From positions 39,262 through 103,261 of the forward strand of contig CAZLEF010000014.1 of the NCBI GenBank assembly GCA_964558465.1: a stretch of 64,000 nt of DNA. The letters are read 5' to 3'. The notes under the pieces were generated by a model. It did not search any database, was not told the DNA's origin, and was given only the letters and a program-made list of their open reading frames with translations. Position 1 is the stretch's first letter. Every line of letters begins with the position of its first letter. The position numbers and the translations under genes were made by a program. Of the stretch, positions 17,516-25,332 are shown piece after piece. The stretch is from JACJYC01 sp964558465. Its GTDB lineage: Bacteria; Bacteroidota; Bacteroidia; Chitinophagales; Saprospiraceae.

Positions 17516-19294
17516 ATGAGCGATTCCACCAAAGATAAAAATCAACTCGACTGGTACCTCCTCGGCCGTGTGATCCGCCTGGCGGCGCCCTATCGCGGAG
17601 TGTTTGCCCTGACCGCCTTTATGGCCGTGATCCTGGCGCCGCTTTCCACCGTGAAACCTTACCTGATCCAGGTTATGGTGGACGACCATATCTTCAACAA
17701 CGATATTTCCGGCCTCACCCGCCTGGGCATCATCGTATTGATCCTCGTTTTTCTGGAATCCATCCTGCGTTATGTGTTCAATTATGCAGCCGGCTGGCTC
17801 GGGCAATCCGTCATCCGGGATTTGCGGGTGCGGGTTTTCAAACATATCACCAGCCTGCGCCTGAGTTATTTTGACAGAACGCCCATTGGCACGGCTACTA
17901 CCCGGACCATCAACGACATTGAAACCATCAACACCGTTTTTTCGGAGGGTATGATCACCATCCTGGCCGACTTGCTGGCCATTGTGGTCGTATTGGCCCT
18001 CATGTTCTATACCAGTTGGGAATTGACCCTGATCTGTATGGCGACAGCGCCGCTTATGGTCATTGCCAGCTATATTTTCAAAGAAAAAGTCAAAGTTTCC
18101 TACCAGATCGTGCGCACCCAGATCCAGCGCATGAACGCTTTTTTGCAGGAACGCATCAGCGGCGTCAAGGTGATCCAGCTCTTCAACGCCGAACGCAGCG
18201 AAACGGAAAAATTCCGCACCATCAACCGCGAATATACCAAGGCCAACCTGGATTCCATCCTTTATTATGCGGTTTTTTATCCGGTGGTGGATATCATTGC
18301 CGCCATGTCGCTGGGTTTGCTGGTATGGTGGGGCGCCAAAAACGTGCTCACCGAGAACGGCATCACCCTGGGCGCGCTGGTGGCCTTCCCGATTTACCTG
18401 AACATGCTTTTCAGACCCATCCGGGTACTGGCCGACAAATTCAATACCCTGCAAATGGGGCTGGTGGCCTCCGAGCGGGTATTCAGTGTACTGGACCAGA
18501 CCGAGCGGATAGAAAATACAGGCAGCTTCGCCCCCGTTTCCCTTCGGGGACAAGTCGATTTTGAACGGGTCTGGTTTGCTTACAACGACGAGGAATACGT
18601 GCTGAAAGACGTCAGTTTCTCGCTGGCGCCGGGCCAGACCCTGGCCATCGTCGGCAGCACCGGCTCCGGGAAAACCACCATTATCAGCTTGCTCAACCGC
18701 TTTTACGATGTGCAGCAAGGCGCCATCAAGGTGGACGGCACGGATGTCCGGGAATTTGAATTACTGGCCTTGCGCAGACGGATTGCCATCGTATTGCAGG
18801 ACGTTTTCCTGTTCTCCGGGTCGGTATTGGAAAACATTACCCTCCGGGATGACACCATTACCCGGGAACAGGTGATAGAAGCCGCCAAAATGATCGGCGC
18901 ACACGAGTTCATCCTGAAATTGCCGGGCGGCTACGACTTCAAGGTGATGGAGCGCGGCGCGACCCTGTCGATGGGCCAGCGTCAATTGATCTCCTTTGTA
19001 CGCGCTTTGGTGTTCAACCCCGATATCCTGATCCTGGATGAGGCCACCTCTTCCGTCGACCCCGAAACGGAATCCGTGATCCAGTTTGCCATCGAAACGC
19101 TGATTGCCAAACGGACGTCCATTATCATCGCGCACCGGTTGTCGACCATCCGGCATGCCAACAATATCCTGGTGCTTGAAAAAGGCAGAGCGGTTGAATT
19201 CGGCTCTCATGAAGAATTGCTTAAAATATCGGACGGCCGGTATCGGGAGTTGTATGAGATGCAGTTTCTTATGGTTGAGGAATCGAGGAACTGA
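17516..19294 (+). CDS. ABC exporter, fused permease-ATPase (MsbA/lipid A-exporter-like)
   Basis: 592 residues. Six transmembrane helices in the first 320 residues (type I exporter fold, with YFDRTPIGTATTRTINDIETIN as the intracellular coupling loop) are followed by an ATPase. Walker A is GSTGSGKTT, the Q-loop is VLQDVFLFSGSVLENI, Walker B is DILILDEATSSVDPETE and the H-loop is AHRLSTI. The signature motif reads LSMGQRQL where most have LSGGQ. It is a half-transporter that should dimerise; related Bacteroidota genes are called MsbA-like lipid or multidrug exporters and substrate cannot be read from sequence. The last seven codons (from GTTGAGGAATCG) are part of the left arm of the following inverted-repeat element, so the C-terminus may have been shaped by that insertion. 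Confidence 0.92.
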   Translation: MSDSTKDKNQLDWYLLGRVIRLAAPYRGVFALTAFMAVILAPLSTVKPYLIQVMVDDHIFNNDISGLTRLGIIVLILVFLESILRYVFNYAAGWLGQSVIRDLRVRVFKHITSLRLSYFDRTPIGTATTRTINDIETINTVFSEGMITILADLLAIVVVLALMFYTSWELTLICMATAPLMVIASYIFKEKVKVSYQIVRTQIQRMNAFLQERISGVKVIQLFNAERSETEKFRTINREYTKANLDSILYYAVFYPVVDIIAAMSLGLLVWWGAKNVLTENGITLGALVAFPIYLNMLFRPIRVLADKFNTLQMGLVASERVFSVLDQTERIENTGSFAPVSLRGQVDFERVWFAYNDEEYVLKDVSFSLAPGQTLAIVGSTGSGKTTIISLLNRFYDVQQGAIKVDGTDVREFELLALRRRIAIVLQDVFLFSGSVLENITLRDDTITREQVIEAAKMIGAHEFILKLPGGYDFKVMERGATLSMGQRQLISFVRALVFNPDILILDEATSSVDPETESVIQFAIETLIAKRTSIIIAHRLSTIRHANNILVLEKGRAVEFGSHEELLKISDGRYRELYEMQFLMVEESRN

Positions 19295-19986
19295 GGAATT
19301 GAGGAATTGAGGAATCGAGGAATTGAGGAATTGAGGAATCGAGGAATTGAGGAATTGAAATGCTTGTTCTCAACTGGTCGGTTCCTGAAATACTTATTAT
19401 ACTCAACGGCAGTAGATTTTGTGCCTTTAAGGGATGGCGCCGCCGTTATGGGAAGGGGCGAGCGGGGTAAATGCACAAAACCTACCGCAGCGAAGTATAT
19501 TTCAATTTCTCTTCAATTGCGTTTGCCTTAAGGAGGTTATCTTATTACCAATTTCTTCAACTAATGGTCGTTGCTGATTGACGTCGTCTTGAGTTAAAAA
19601 TAACAAATCGGACGCGATAATAAGTAAATTCATTACTTCCAGCAAGCTACCGTATGCTATTTCACTAAATCTTGCCTGATCTTTACCCGTATTACGGCTG
19701 CTGCCCTCTGCCAGATTACAATTGATAGAAATGCAAGCTCGCCTTATTTGCTGGGTTATCCCATATTTCTCCTCTGGCGGAAATTGATGTGAGAGTTGGT
19801 AAACATTTTTAATCAGCAATCGGCTTTTTTGCCAGACTTCAAGTTTTTCAAAATAGAAAAAGCGCATGTTGTTATGGTTTTAGTGTGTTGTAAAATCACA
19901 TAACCTTACCTCCCTCAGTTCCTCCGCGCCTTCTGCGCGGCAGGCAGTTCCTCGATTCTTCGATTCCTCAGTTCCTCGATTCCTCA
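19276..19986. mobile_element. Hairpin-bounded element 1 carrying a four-helix-bundle gene
   Basis: Left arm 19276-19358 is a tandem array of GAGGAATTGAGGAATC-type units; right arm 19914-19986 is made of the complementary units. Positions 19276-19299 and 19963-19986 are an exact 24-nt inverted match. Between the arms lies one gene (19502-19867, minus). The right arm also holds a small CGCGCC..GGCGCG-type palindrome. The unit fills the space between two convergent genes, from the last codons of the ABC exporter to 4 bp before the stop of the universal stress gene. No transposase or target duplication is visible. Confidence 0.7.
19502..19867 (-). CDS. Four-helix-bundle protein (S23 / rRNA intervening-sequence family)
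   Basis: 121 residues, the standard length. Begins FEKLEVWQKSRLLIKNVYQL and contains the family signature ...QFPPEEKYGITQQIRRACISI and NLAEGSSR, followed by FSEIAYGSLLEVMNLL. Proteins of this family are the ORFs inside intervening sequences of Leptospira and other 23S rRNA genes, form pentameric four-helix bundles and resemble the avd protein of diversity-generating retroelements. The molecular activity is unknown. Here the gene is not in rRNA; it is the only gene of an inverted-repeat-bounded unit between two convergent genes. A second, divergent copy occurs at 58936 in the same type of setting. Confidence 0.92.
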   Translation of the reverse strand: MRFFYFEKLEVWQKSRLLIKNVYQLSHQFPPEEKYGITQQIRRACISINCNLAEGSSRNTGKDQARFSEIAYGSLLEVMNLLIIASDLLFLTQDDVNQQRPLVEEIGNKITSLRQTQLKRN

Positions 19987-19990
19987 AAAA

Positions 19991-20794
19991 TCAATCAAAC
20001 AACACCAGCAGTGGCGTCTCACAATGAAAAACCTCCTTCGAAGTGATACTGCTGTGAAAGACCCGCTCCAGGAAACTCCGCTTGCGGCGGATCATGCAGA
20101 GCAACCCGGCCTGGTATTCTTCCATAAAATCATTGATGCTGTCGGCAACCCGGTCCTGGTCCAGTTCCAGGTGAATAGAAAACGGGAGGTCGCCCAGCGC
20201 CTCGGGAATGGAAGGGTCGATTGCCATTTCACCTTCACCGGTATCCTGGTGAAAAACCAGGATCTTTGCGCCGGATTGGTTGGCTAGTCGGAGCAAAGGC
20301 GTCAGTACGGCGGCGCCGGAGACAGGTCCTTCGTCCACCGCGAGTACGATGTTTTTAAGGGGCTGGAATTCCCAGCCGGAAGGTACGGCCAACACCGGCG
20401 TTTTGCCGGCTTTGATGACTCCGTTGGCAGTGCTGCCCAGGAAAATTTCTTTCAGGCCTGAGGCCCCCTGGGTCCCCATGACGATCAGGTCAAATGCTTC
20501 CTGTTCCGCTATATCGGTGATGGCCGGAATGGTATCTCCGCGGACAATACGCTGGCGAACAGACGCTCCGTTGTGCAAATTTCCTTTGATGTTTTTGATC
20601 AGGGCGGCCATATCGTCCAGGGCATCCTGTTCCATGAAATTTTCAACGGAGACAAACATGCCGGTGGTGCTGTAAACTTTATAGGCATACAAGAGGTGGA
20701 TCTCGCTGCCAAACTGATTGGCGAGCGCCACGCCGAAGTTTACAGCGTTCCTGGCGTTGTCCGAAAAATCGGTTGGGATCAGAATTTTTTTCAT
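19991..20794 (-). CDS. Universal stress protein, tandem UspA domains
   Basis: 267 residues from MKKILIPTDFSDNARNAVNFG. The first UspA domain (1-145) is complete with an ATP-binding-type G-x2-G-x9-G(S/T) motif: VMGTQGASGLKEIFLGSTANGVI. The second (150-267) is degenerate, lacking a clear glycine motif (CMIRRKRSFLERVFHSSITSKEVFHC) but keeping the fold. Two-domain USPs of this length are common in Bacteroidota and act in stress survival, probably through nucleotide-dependent interactions. Element 1 sits immediately downstream of its stop codon. It is co-directional with and 51 bp downstream of the DUF4440 gene. Confidence 0.9.
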   Translation of the reverse strand: MKKILIPTDFSDNARNAVNFGVALANQFGSEIHLLYAYKVYSTTGMFVSVENFMEQDALDDMAALIKNIKGNLHNGASVRQRIVRGDTIPAITDIAEQEAFDLIVMGTQGASGLKEIFLGSTANGVIKAGKTPVLAVPSGWEFQPLKNIVLAVDEGPVSGAAVLTPLLRLANQSGAKILVFHQDTGEGEMAIDPSIPEALGDLPFSIHLELDQDRVADSINDFMEEYQAGLLCMIRRKRSFLERVFHSSITSKEVFHCETPLLVLFD

Positions 20795-20845
20795 AAAAAA
20801 GGCCTTCGGATTTTTAAGCAAGATAAAACATAAAAATGAGATTTT

Positions 20846-21277
20846 CTACCCCGCCGTACAATCCGCCACGATCAGCCATTTACCATTGAATTTCTGGAAC
20901 AGAAGCAGGAAATAGCCGCTGGGTTGGTCGTTCGCCCTTTGGAGGGTATATTTCCCGGAGAGGGAGATGACCTTTTTGCTTCGCCGGTTGATGTTGATGA
21001 CCTCAAAGGTGAGTTTGCCCATGGCTGCCAGGTCGGGATAACGCTTTTTGTAACCGTTCAGCGTGTTTTCCCAGCCAAATGTGACGCCGCCGCTATTGGT
21101 GAACTGCAATTGGTCGGATTTCCAGTAACCCTCCATAAAGGCGTCGATATCGCCCCGGTTCCAGGCTTCGTTCTGGATGCGAAGGACCGTTTTTACGGCT
21201 TCGATATCTTTGTCCGGCTGGGTAAACGCCTGCATCGGGGCCAGAATGGAGAGGAAAAGAGTGGTCAGGAATTTCAT
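20846..21277 (-). CDS. Exported DUF4440 / SnoaL-like NTF2-fold protein
   Basis: 143 residues. Signal peptide about 1-20 (MKFLTTLFLSILAPMQAFTQ) followed by a single NTF2-like cone: IEAVKTVLRIQNEAWNRGDIDAFMEGYW, a typical start, with strands ending ...YFLLLFQKFNGKWLIVADC. DUF4440 proteins are found as secreted calcium/calmodulin-kinase-like association domains, often of unknown ligand. The gene ends upstream of the universal stress protein gene and begins 61 bp from the tadA stop, all on the minus strand, which suggests but does not prove a shared transcript. Confidence 0.85.
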   Translation of the reverse strand: MKFLTTLFLSILAPMQAFTQPDKDIEAVKTVLRIQNEAWNRGDIDAFMEGYWKSDQLQFTNSGGVTFGWENTLNGYKKRYPDLAAMGKLTFEVININRRSKKVISLSGKYTLQRANDQPSGYFLLLFQKFNGKWLIVADCTAG

Positions 21278-21338
21278 GGATCACTTATTTGGTTGAAAGT
21301 TGTATTTTGCACATCCCTCAGCGCCCTCAGTGCTTCCC

Positions 21339-21782
21339 TCACCTCCGGTCCACAAAAAAATCCCGCAAAAGCGCCGCACACTCCTCCGCCATAATCCCGA
21401 ACTCCACCTTGGTTTTGGGGTGCAGCAATTGTTTGCCGAACCGCATAAAGCCGCGTTTATCGTCTGCGGCGCCGTACACCAGCCGGTCGGGTTGGGCCCA
21501 TTGCAGGGCGCCCGCGCACATGATGCAGGGTTCGAGCGTGACGTACAGCGTGCAATCTTCCAGGTATTTGCTGCCCAGGTAGTTGGCCGCCGCCGTAATG
21601 GCCATGATCTCAGCGTGGGCGGTTACGTCATTCAGTTGTTCGGTCAGGTTATGGCTGCGGGCGATGATCTGGTTCTGGCATACTACGACAGCGCCCACGG
21701 GGACTTCGCCGAGCTCAAAAGCCTTTTGGGCTTCCTTCAGAGCTTGCAACATATAATGGTTGTCGCTGTGTACGCTGAGCAT
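21339..21782 (-). CDS. tadA: tRNA-specific adenosine deaminase TadA
   Basis: 147 residues, normal length. The zinc-dependent deaminase motifs are complete: HAEIMAI (His zinc ligand and catalytic Glu) and PCIMCAGALQWAQ (two Cys ligands), preceded by ELGEVPVGAVVV. It deaminates A34 to inosine in tRNA-Arg(ACG), an essential decoding step. The deaminase family also includes guanine and cytosine deaminases, but the C-terminal segment with RLVYGAADDKRGFM and the overall length fit TadA. The gene is tandem with DUF4440 and the USP gene. Confidence 0.9.
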   Translation of the reverse strand: MLSVHSDNHYMLQALKEAQKAFELGEVPVGAVVVCQNQIIARSHNLTEQLNDVTAHAEIMAITAAANYLGSKYLEDCTLYVTLEPCIMCAGALQWAQPDRLVYGAADDKRGFMRFGKQLLHPKTKVEFGIMAEECAALLRDFFVDRR

Positions 21783-21858
21783 TTAACGGATTAAGAATGC
21801 GCCGCAAAATAGGTTCAAAATCGTAAATTGCGTTGCCTTTTTACTAAAAATAAAAACA

Positions 21859-22797
21859 ATGCGGTTTCTTGTACGTCATAACGTGTTGCACGCAAGTGAA
21901 ATCGGCCGGGTCGTATGCCTGTGTTGTTTATTATTGCCGGGTTGCGGGCCAAAAAACGGAAGGTCTTTGCAGGAGCTCAAATCTGAGGTCCGGCCGGCAG
22001 CGGGTGAAGCACTTTTATTGGATATACCCGAAACAGGTTACGAAACACCCTCCTACTATCCCGGCATGGATCTGGCATGGCGCGACGAATTTGACGGGGA
22101 AGCCATTGACCCGGAGAACTGGACCTACGACCTGGGCGACGGCTGTCCGGATAATTGCGGCTGGGGGAATAACGAACTGCAGACCTACACCCGGCGGCAG
22201 GAGAACGCCTTCCTCAAAACAGGCAAACTGGTGATCGAAGCCCGGAAAGAAGATTTTCAGAGCAAGCATTTCACATCCGCCCGCCTGAAAACCCAGGGTT
22301 TAAAATCCTTCCGGTTCGGGCGCATGGATATCCGGGCCAAACTGCCCGAAGGCCGCGGCATCTGGCCCGCTATCTGGATGCTCGGCGACAATATCCGGGC
22401 AAAAGGCTGGCCCGCTTGCGGCGAGATCGACATCATGGAAATGGTCGGCCATGAACCTGCTACTGTGCACGGTACCATCCACTTCGGAAAAGACCCCGCA
22501 GGTCACCGGTACAAAGGGGCGCCCTTCAGCCTGGACGGGGCCGATCAATTTTCGGATCAATTTCATGTATTTACCTTGCGCTGGGAGGAGAACAACCTGG
22601 AATGGCTGGTCGACGACCGCCTTTTTTATTCAGCCAGCCCTGCTGTGACGACCCGCCACGACTACCCTTTCAACGAACCTTTTTTCCTGATCCTCAACCT
22701 TGCTGTCGGCGGCGCCTGGCCCGGCCCTCCGGATTCAACCACCGTCTTCCCGCAACGCCTGATCGTGGATTATGTCAGGTATTTTCAGAAAAGTTGA
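21859..22797 (+). CDS. Glycoside hydrolase family 16 lipoprotein
   Basis: 312 residues. N-terminal lipoprotein signal with lipobox LLPGC. The catalytic domain begins DLAWRDEFDGEAIDPENWTYDLGDG, a classical GH16 opening, and has the catalytic motif GEIDIMEMVGH (E-x-D-x-x-E; nucleophile and acid/base Glu). Later conserved segments are TVHGTIHFG, FHVFTLRWEENNLEWLVDDR and PFFLILNLAVGGAWPG. The non-bulged EIDIME form is typical of laminarinases (beta-1,3-glucanases) and related agarases or carrageenases; laminarinase is most likely. Probably attached to the cell surface for polysaccharide use. It is followed by an inverted-repeat hairpin rather than another polysaccharide-locus gene. Confidence 0.92.
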   Translation: MRFLVRHNVLHASEIGRVVCLCCLLLPGCGPKNGRSLQELKSEVRPAAGEALLLDIPETGYETPSYYPGMDLAWRDEFDGEAIDPENWTYDLGDGCPDNCGWGNNELQTYTRRQENAFLKTGKLVIEARKEDFQSKHFTSARLKTQGLKSFRFGRMDIRAKLPEGRGIWPAIWMLGDNIRAKGWPACGEIDIMEMVGHEPATVHGTIHFGKDPAGHRYKGAPFSLDGADQFSDQFHVFTLRWEENNLEWLVDDRLFYSASPAVTTRHDYPFNEPFFLILNLAVGGAWPGPPDSTTVFPQRLIVDYVRYFQKS

Positions 22798-22836
22798 ATC
22801 ACACGAATTTGGAGGCTAGTTGGGGGGCGGCAACTC

Positions 22837-22910
22837 ACCACAAGGACACAAAGGTTTCACAAAGCACACAAAGGAAATTGTGACTTTGTGCTTCCCCTTG
22901 TGTCTTTGTG
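22837..22910. repeat. Empty hairpin of CACAAAG-type units
   Basis: Left arm ACAAGGACACAAAGG...CACAAAG and right arm CTTTGTG...CCTTGTGTCTTTGTG are imperfect inverted repeats in the spacer between the GH16 gene and guaB. There is no ORF inside. It probably also works as a transcript-end hairpin. Confidence 0.65.
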
Positions 22911-23000
22911 TTAAAAAAATGCAGACGCAGCAACAATGAACCATCATAAACCACCATAAACGCCTTACCCGCACCAAACTATTTTCCCATCCTTCTTTTT

Positions 23001-23028
23001 TACATTTCCTGCAAAAAACATACCTTTG
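23001..23028 (+). promoter_or_regulatory. Promoter of guaB with -7 box almost touching the ATG
   Basis: TACCTTTG at 23021-23028 with a T-tract 19 nt upstream. The start codon at 23032 is only 3 nt past the box, so a transcript starting at the usual distance would be leaderless. Confidence 0.5.
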
Positions 23029-23031
23029 CGC

Positions 23032-24513
23032 ATGGAAACGGTAAAAACACAATCCTCCAGATTTTTGGGCGAGGCCCTCACCTTTGATGATGTCCTCCTG
23101 GTGCCTGCCTTTTCGGAAGTCCTTCCCCGCGAAGTTGACCTGACCACACAACTTACCCGTGAGATCCGTCTCAATGCGCCGATCATATCCGCCGCGATGG
23201 ATACGGTAACGGAAAGCAAACTGGCCATCGCAATTGCCCGTATGGGCGGGTTGGGCGTCATTCATAAAAACATGAAAATCGAAGAGCAGGCCGAACAGGT
23301 GCGCCTTGTGAAACGTTCGGAAAGCGGTCTGATCGTGGACCCCGTTACCCTCACCAAAGACGCCACCGTAAGGGATGCCCTCGACCTGATGAGCCGCTTC
23401 AAGATCGGCGGTATCCCCATCGTGGACGAGACCGGCAAACTGACCGGCATACTGACCAACCGGGACCTCCGCTTTGAGACCGACCAAAATCTGCCCGTTT
23501 CAAAGTTGATGACCTCTGCCAACCTGGTCACTGCGCCTGCCGGCACCACACTCGACCAGGCCCGGCAGATCCTGCAGCGCCATAAGATCGAGAAACTGCC
23601 GGTTGTGGACGACCGTTTCAAACTCGTGGGGTTGATCACTTATAAGGATATCATGCGGGTACAGGACAACCCCGACGCCTGTAAAGACTCCCGCGGCCGC
23701 CTGGTCGTGGGCGCGGCGGTTGGCGTAACCCACGATATCATGGAGCGGGTGGATGCCCTGGTGGCCGTTGGTGTGGACGTCGTGTGCGTGGATACAGCCC
23801 ACGGCCACTCGCAAGGCGTTTTAAGAACCATCCAGGCCGTCAAAAAACGTTTCCCGGCTTTGCAGGTTGTTGGCGGAAACGTCGCCACCGGCGAAGGCGC
23901 CAGAGCGCTTGCCGATGCGGGTGTCGATGCCGTTAAAGTCGGGGTAGGCCCCGGCAGCATTTGTACCACGCGTGTGGTGGCGGGCGTGGGCGTACCCCAA
24001 TTATCCGCCATCTTCGACGCGGCGGAAGCCTTGAAAGGGACCGGTGTCCCCATTATCGGCGACGGCGGCATCCGGTATTCGGGCGACATTGTAAAGGCCC
24101 TGGCCGCCGGTGCAAGCACCGTCATGGCCGGCGGCCTGTTTGCAGGGGTAGAGGAAGCGCCTGGCGAGACCATCATCTTTGAGGGCCGCAAATTCAAGGT
24201 TTACCGCGGTATGGGGTCCCTTGGGGCCATGAACGAAGGTTCCAAAGACCGATATTTTCAGGACGTGGAAGACGACGTCAAAAAACTGGTTCCCGAAGGC
24301 ATCGAGGGCCGCGTTCCCTTTAAAGGCACCGTATCAGAAGCGATGCTGCAATACCTGGGCGGGCTCCGGGCCGGTATGGGCTACTGTGGCGCCGCCAATA
24401 TAGAAATGCTCAAACAGGCCCGGTTCGTGAAAATTACCAATGCGGGTATGGCCGAAAGCCATCCGCATAACATAACGATCACCAAAGAGGCTCCGAATTA
24501 CAGCAGGCGATAG
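23032..24513 (+). CDS. guaB: Inosine-5'-monophosphate dehydrogenase
   Basis: 493 residues from METVKTQSSRFLGEALTFDD; the TTG at 23026 is not needed. Oxidises IMP to XMP with NAD, the committed step to GTP. The catalytic TIM barrel is split by two CBS domains (about 95-215; VDPVTLTKDATVRDALDLM and SANLVTAPAGTTLDQARQIL). The catalytic loop GPGSICTTR has Cys311. The substrate-phosphate motif GDGGIRYSGDIVKALAAGA and the flap with KDRYFQD and the MGYCGA segment are all present. A standard full-length enzyme. A promoter box immediately precedes the ATG, and the gene ends 39 bp before the glycosylase with an octamer repeat between them. Confidence 0.96.
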   Translation: METVKTQSSRFLGEALTFDDVLLVPAFSEVLPREVDLTTQLTREIRLNAPIISAAMDTVTESKLAIAIARMGGLGVIHKNMKIEEQAEQVRLVKRSESGLIVDPVTLTKDATVRDALDLMSRFKIGGIPIVDETGKLTGILTNRDLRFETDQNLPVSKLMTSANLVTAPAGTTLDQARQILQRHKIEKLPVVDDRFKLVGLITYKDIMRVQDNPDACKDSRGRLVVGAAVGVTHDIMERVDALVAVGVDVVCVDTAHGHSQGVLRTIQAVKKRFPALQVVGGNVATGEGARALADAGVDAVKVGVGPGSICTTRVVAGVGVPQLSAIFDAAEALKGTGVPIIGDGGIRYSGDIVKALAAGASTVMAGGLFAGVEEAPGETIIFEGRKFKVYRGMGSLGAMNEGSKDRYFQDVEDDVKKLVPEGIEGRVPFKGTVSEAMLQYLGGLRAGMGYCGAANIEMLKQARFVKITNAGMAESHPHNITITKEAPNYSRR

Positions 24514-24540
24514 GTTTCATGGTTTCAGTGTTTCACGGTT

Positions 24541-24597
24541 AACCATGCAACCATGCAACCATGCAACCATGCAACCATGCAACCATGCAACCATGCA
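24541..24597 (+). repeat. Octamer tandem repeat (AACCATGC)7 over the start of the glycosylase gene
   Basis: Seven perfect AACCATGC units, preceded by TTTCATGGTTTCAG-like sequence that is partly complementary. Each unit supplies an ATG; those at 24553 and 24577 are in frame with the downstream gene. Confidence 0.9.
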
Positions 24598-25200
24598 ATT
24601 ACCCCCGATTTTTACCTCCGGGAAGACGTCGTATCCATCGCCAGGGAATTGTTGGGTAAATACCTGATCACCAGCGTGGAAGGCCGCCTCACTTCCGGCA
24701 AAATCGTTGAGACCGAGGCCTACCGCGCGCCCGACGATAAAGCCAGCCATGCATACGGCAACCGGCGTACCGGCCGGACGGAGGTCATGTTCAGGGCAGG
24801 CGGAGTAGCCTATGTTTACCTTTGTTACGGGATCCACCACCTGTTCAATGTCGTCACCGGGCCGGAAGGCGTGGCCCATGCTGTACTGATCCGGGCAATA
24901 GAACCGGTGGATAATATCCCGCTGATGCTGGAACGAAGGAAAATGCAAACCCCTAAACCACAATTAACTGCAGGGCCCGGCGTTATGAGTATGGCCCTGG
25001 GCATTCATACAGGCTGGACCGGCCGAAGCCTGACGGAAGCCGGGAACACGGTCTGGATAGAAGACCGGGGTATCGTGCCGGATGAAGGCGAAATCGTCAG
25101 CGGCCCCCGGATAGGGGTGGGGTACGCCGGCGAATGCGCCGCATGGCCCTGGCGGTTCTGGATCAGCGGCTCGCCGTGGGTGAGTAAATCTGGTTCGTAG
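24553..25200 (+). CDS. 3-methyladenine DNA glycosylase, AAG/MPG family
   Basis: 207 residues from the second in-frame ATG (24577) or 215 from 24553; both starts lie inside an octamer repeat, so the first residues (MQPCNHAT...) are not family sequence. The real domain starts ITPDFYLREDVVSIARELLGKYL. Core motifs of the AAG fold: IVETEAYRAPDDKASHAYGNRRTGRTEVMF (active-site Glu-Tyr), AYVYLCYGIHHLFNVV and VLIRAIEP, GPGVMSMALGI. It removes 3-methyladenine, hypoxanthine and other alkylated purines. Tandem after guaB in the same direction. The repeat makes start choice tolerant of slippage, because 8-bp changes rotate another ATG into frame. Two other alkylation-repair genes lie further along the window. 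Confidence 0.9.
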   Translation: MQPCNHATMQPCNHAITPDFYLREDVVSIARELLGKYLITSVEGRLTSGKIVETEAYRAPDDKASHAYGNRRTGRTEVMFRAGGVAYVYLCYGIHHLFNVVTGPEGVAHAVLIRAIEPVDNIPLMLERRKMQTPKPQLTAGPGVMSMALGIHTGWTGRSLTEAGNTVWIEDRGIVPDEGEIVSGPRIGVGYAGECAAWPWRFWISGSPWVSKSGS

Positions 25201-25204
25201 GGGT

Positions 25205-25312
25205 TGTTTTTGTTCATTGTTGTTCATTGTTGTTGGGGTAACGGCAGTATAACAATAATGAACCACCATGAACCACCATGAACCACCATGAACCACCATG
25301 AACCACCATCAA
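25205..25312. repeat. Inverted tandem-repeat unit upstream of the plug gene
   Basis: Left arm GTTCATTGTTGTTCATTGTT (25212-25231) faces a right arm of five AACCACCATG decamers (25261-25310); the arms are complementary in the GGTTCAT/ATGAACC sense. The space holds no gene. It lies within the 132-bp gap between the glycosylase and the plug protein start. Confidence 0.7.
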
Positions 25313-25332
25313 CCACTACAGGCCTGGAAAAT

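Noticed and set aside
24541..25312. Possible CRISPR arrays from octamer and decamer tandem repeats
   Set aside because: Units are 8-10 bp in direct tandem without spacers; no cas genes in the window.
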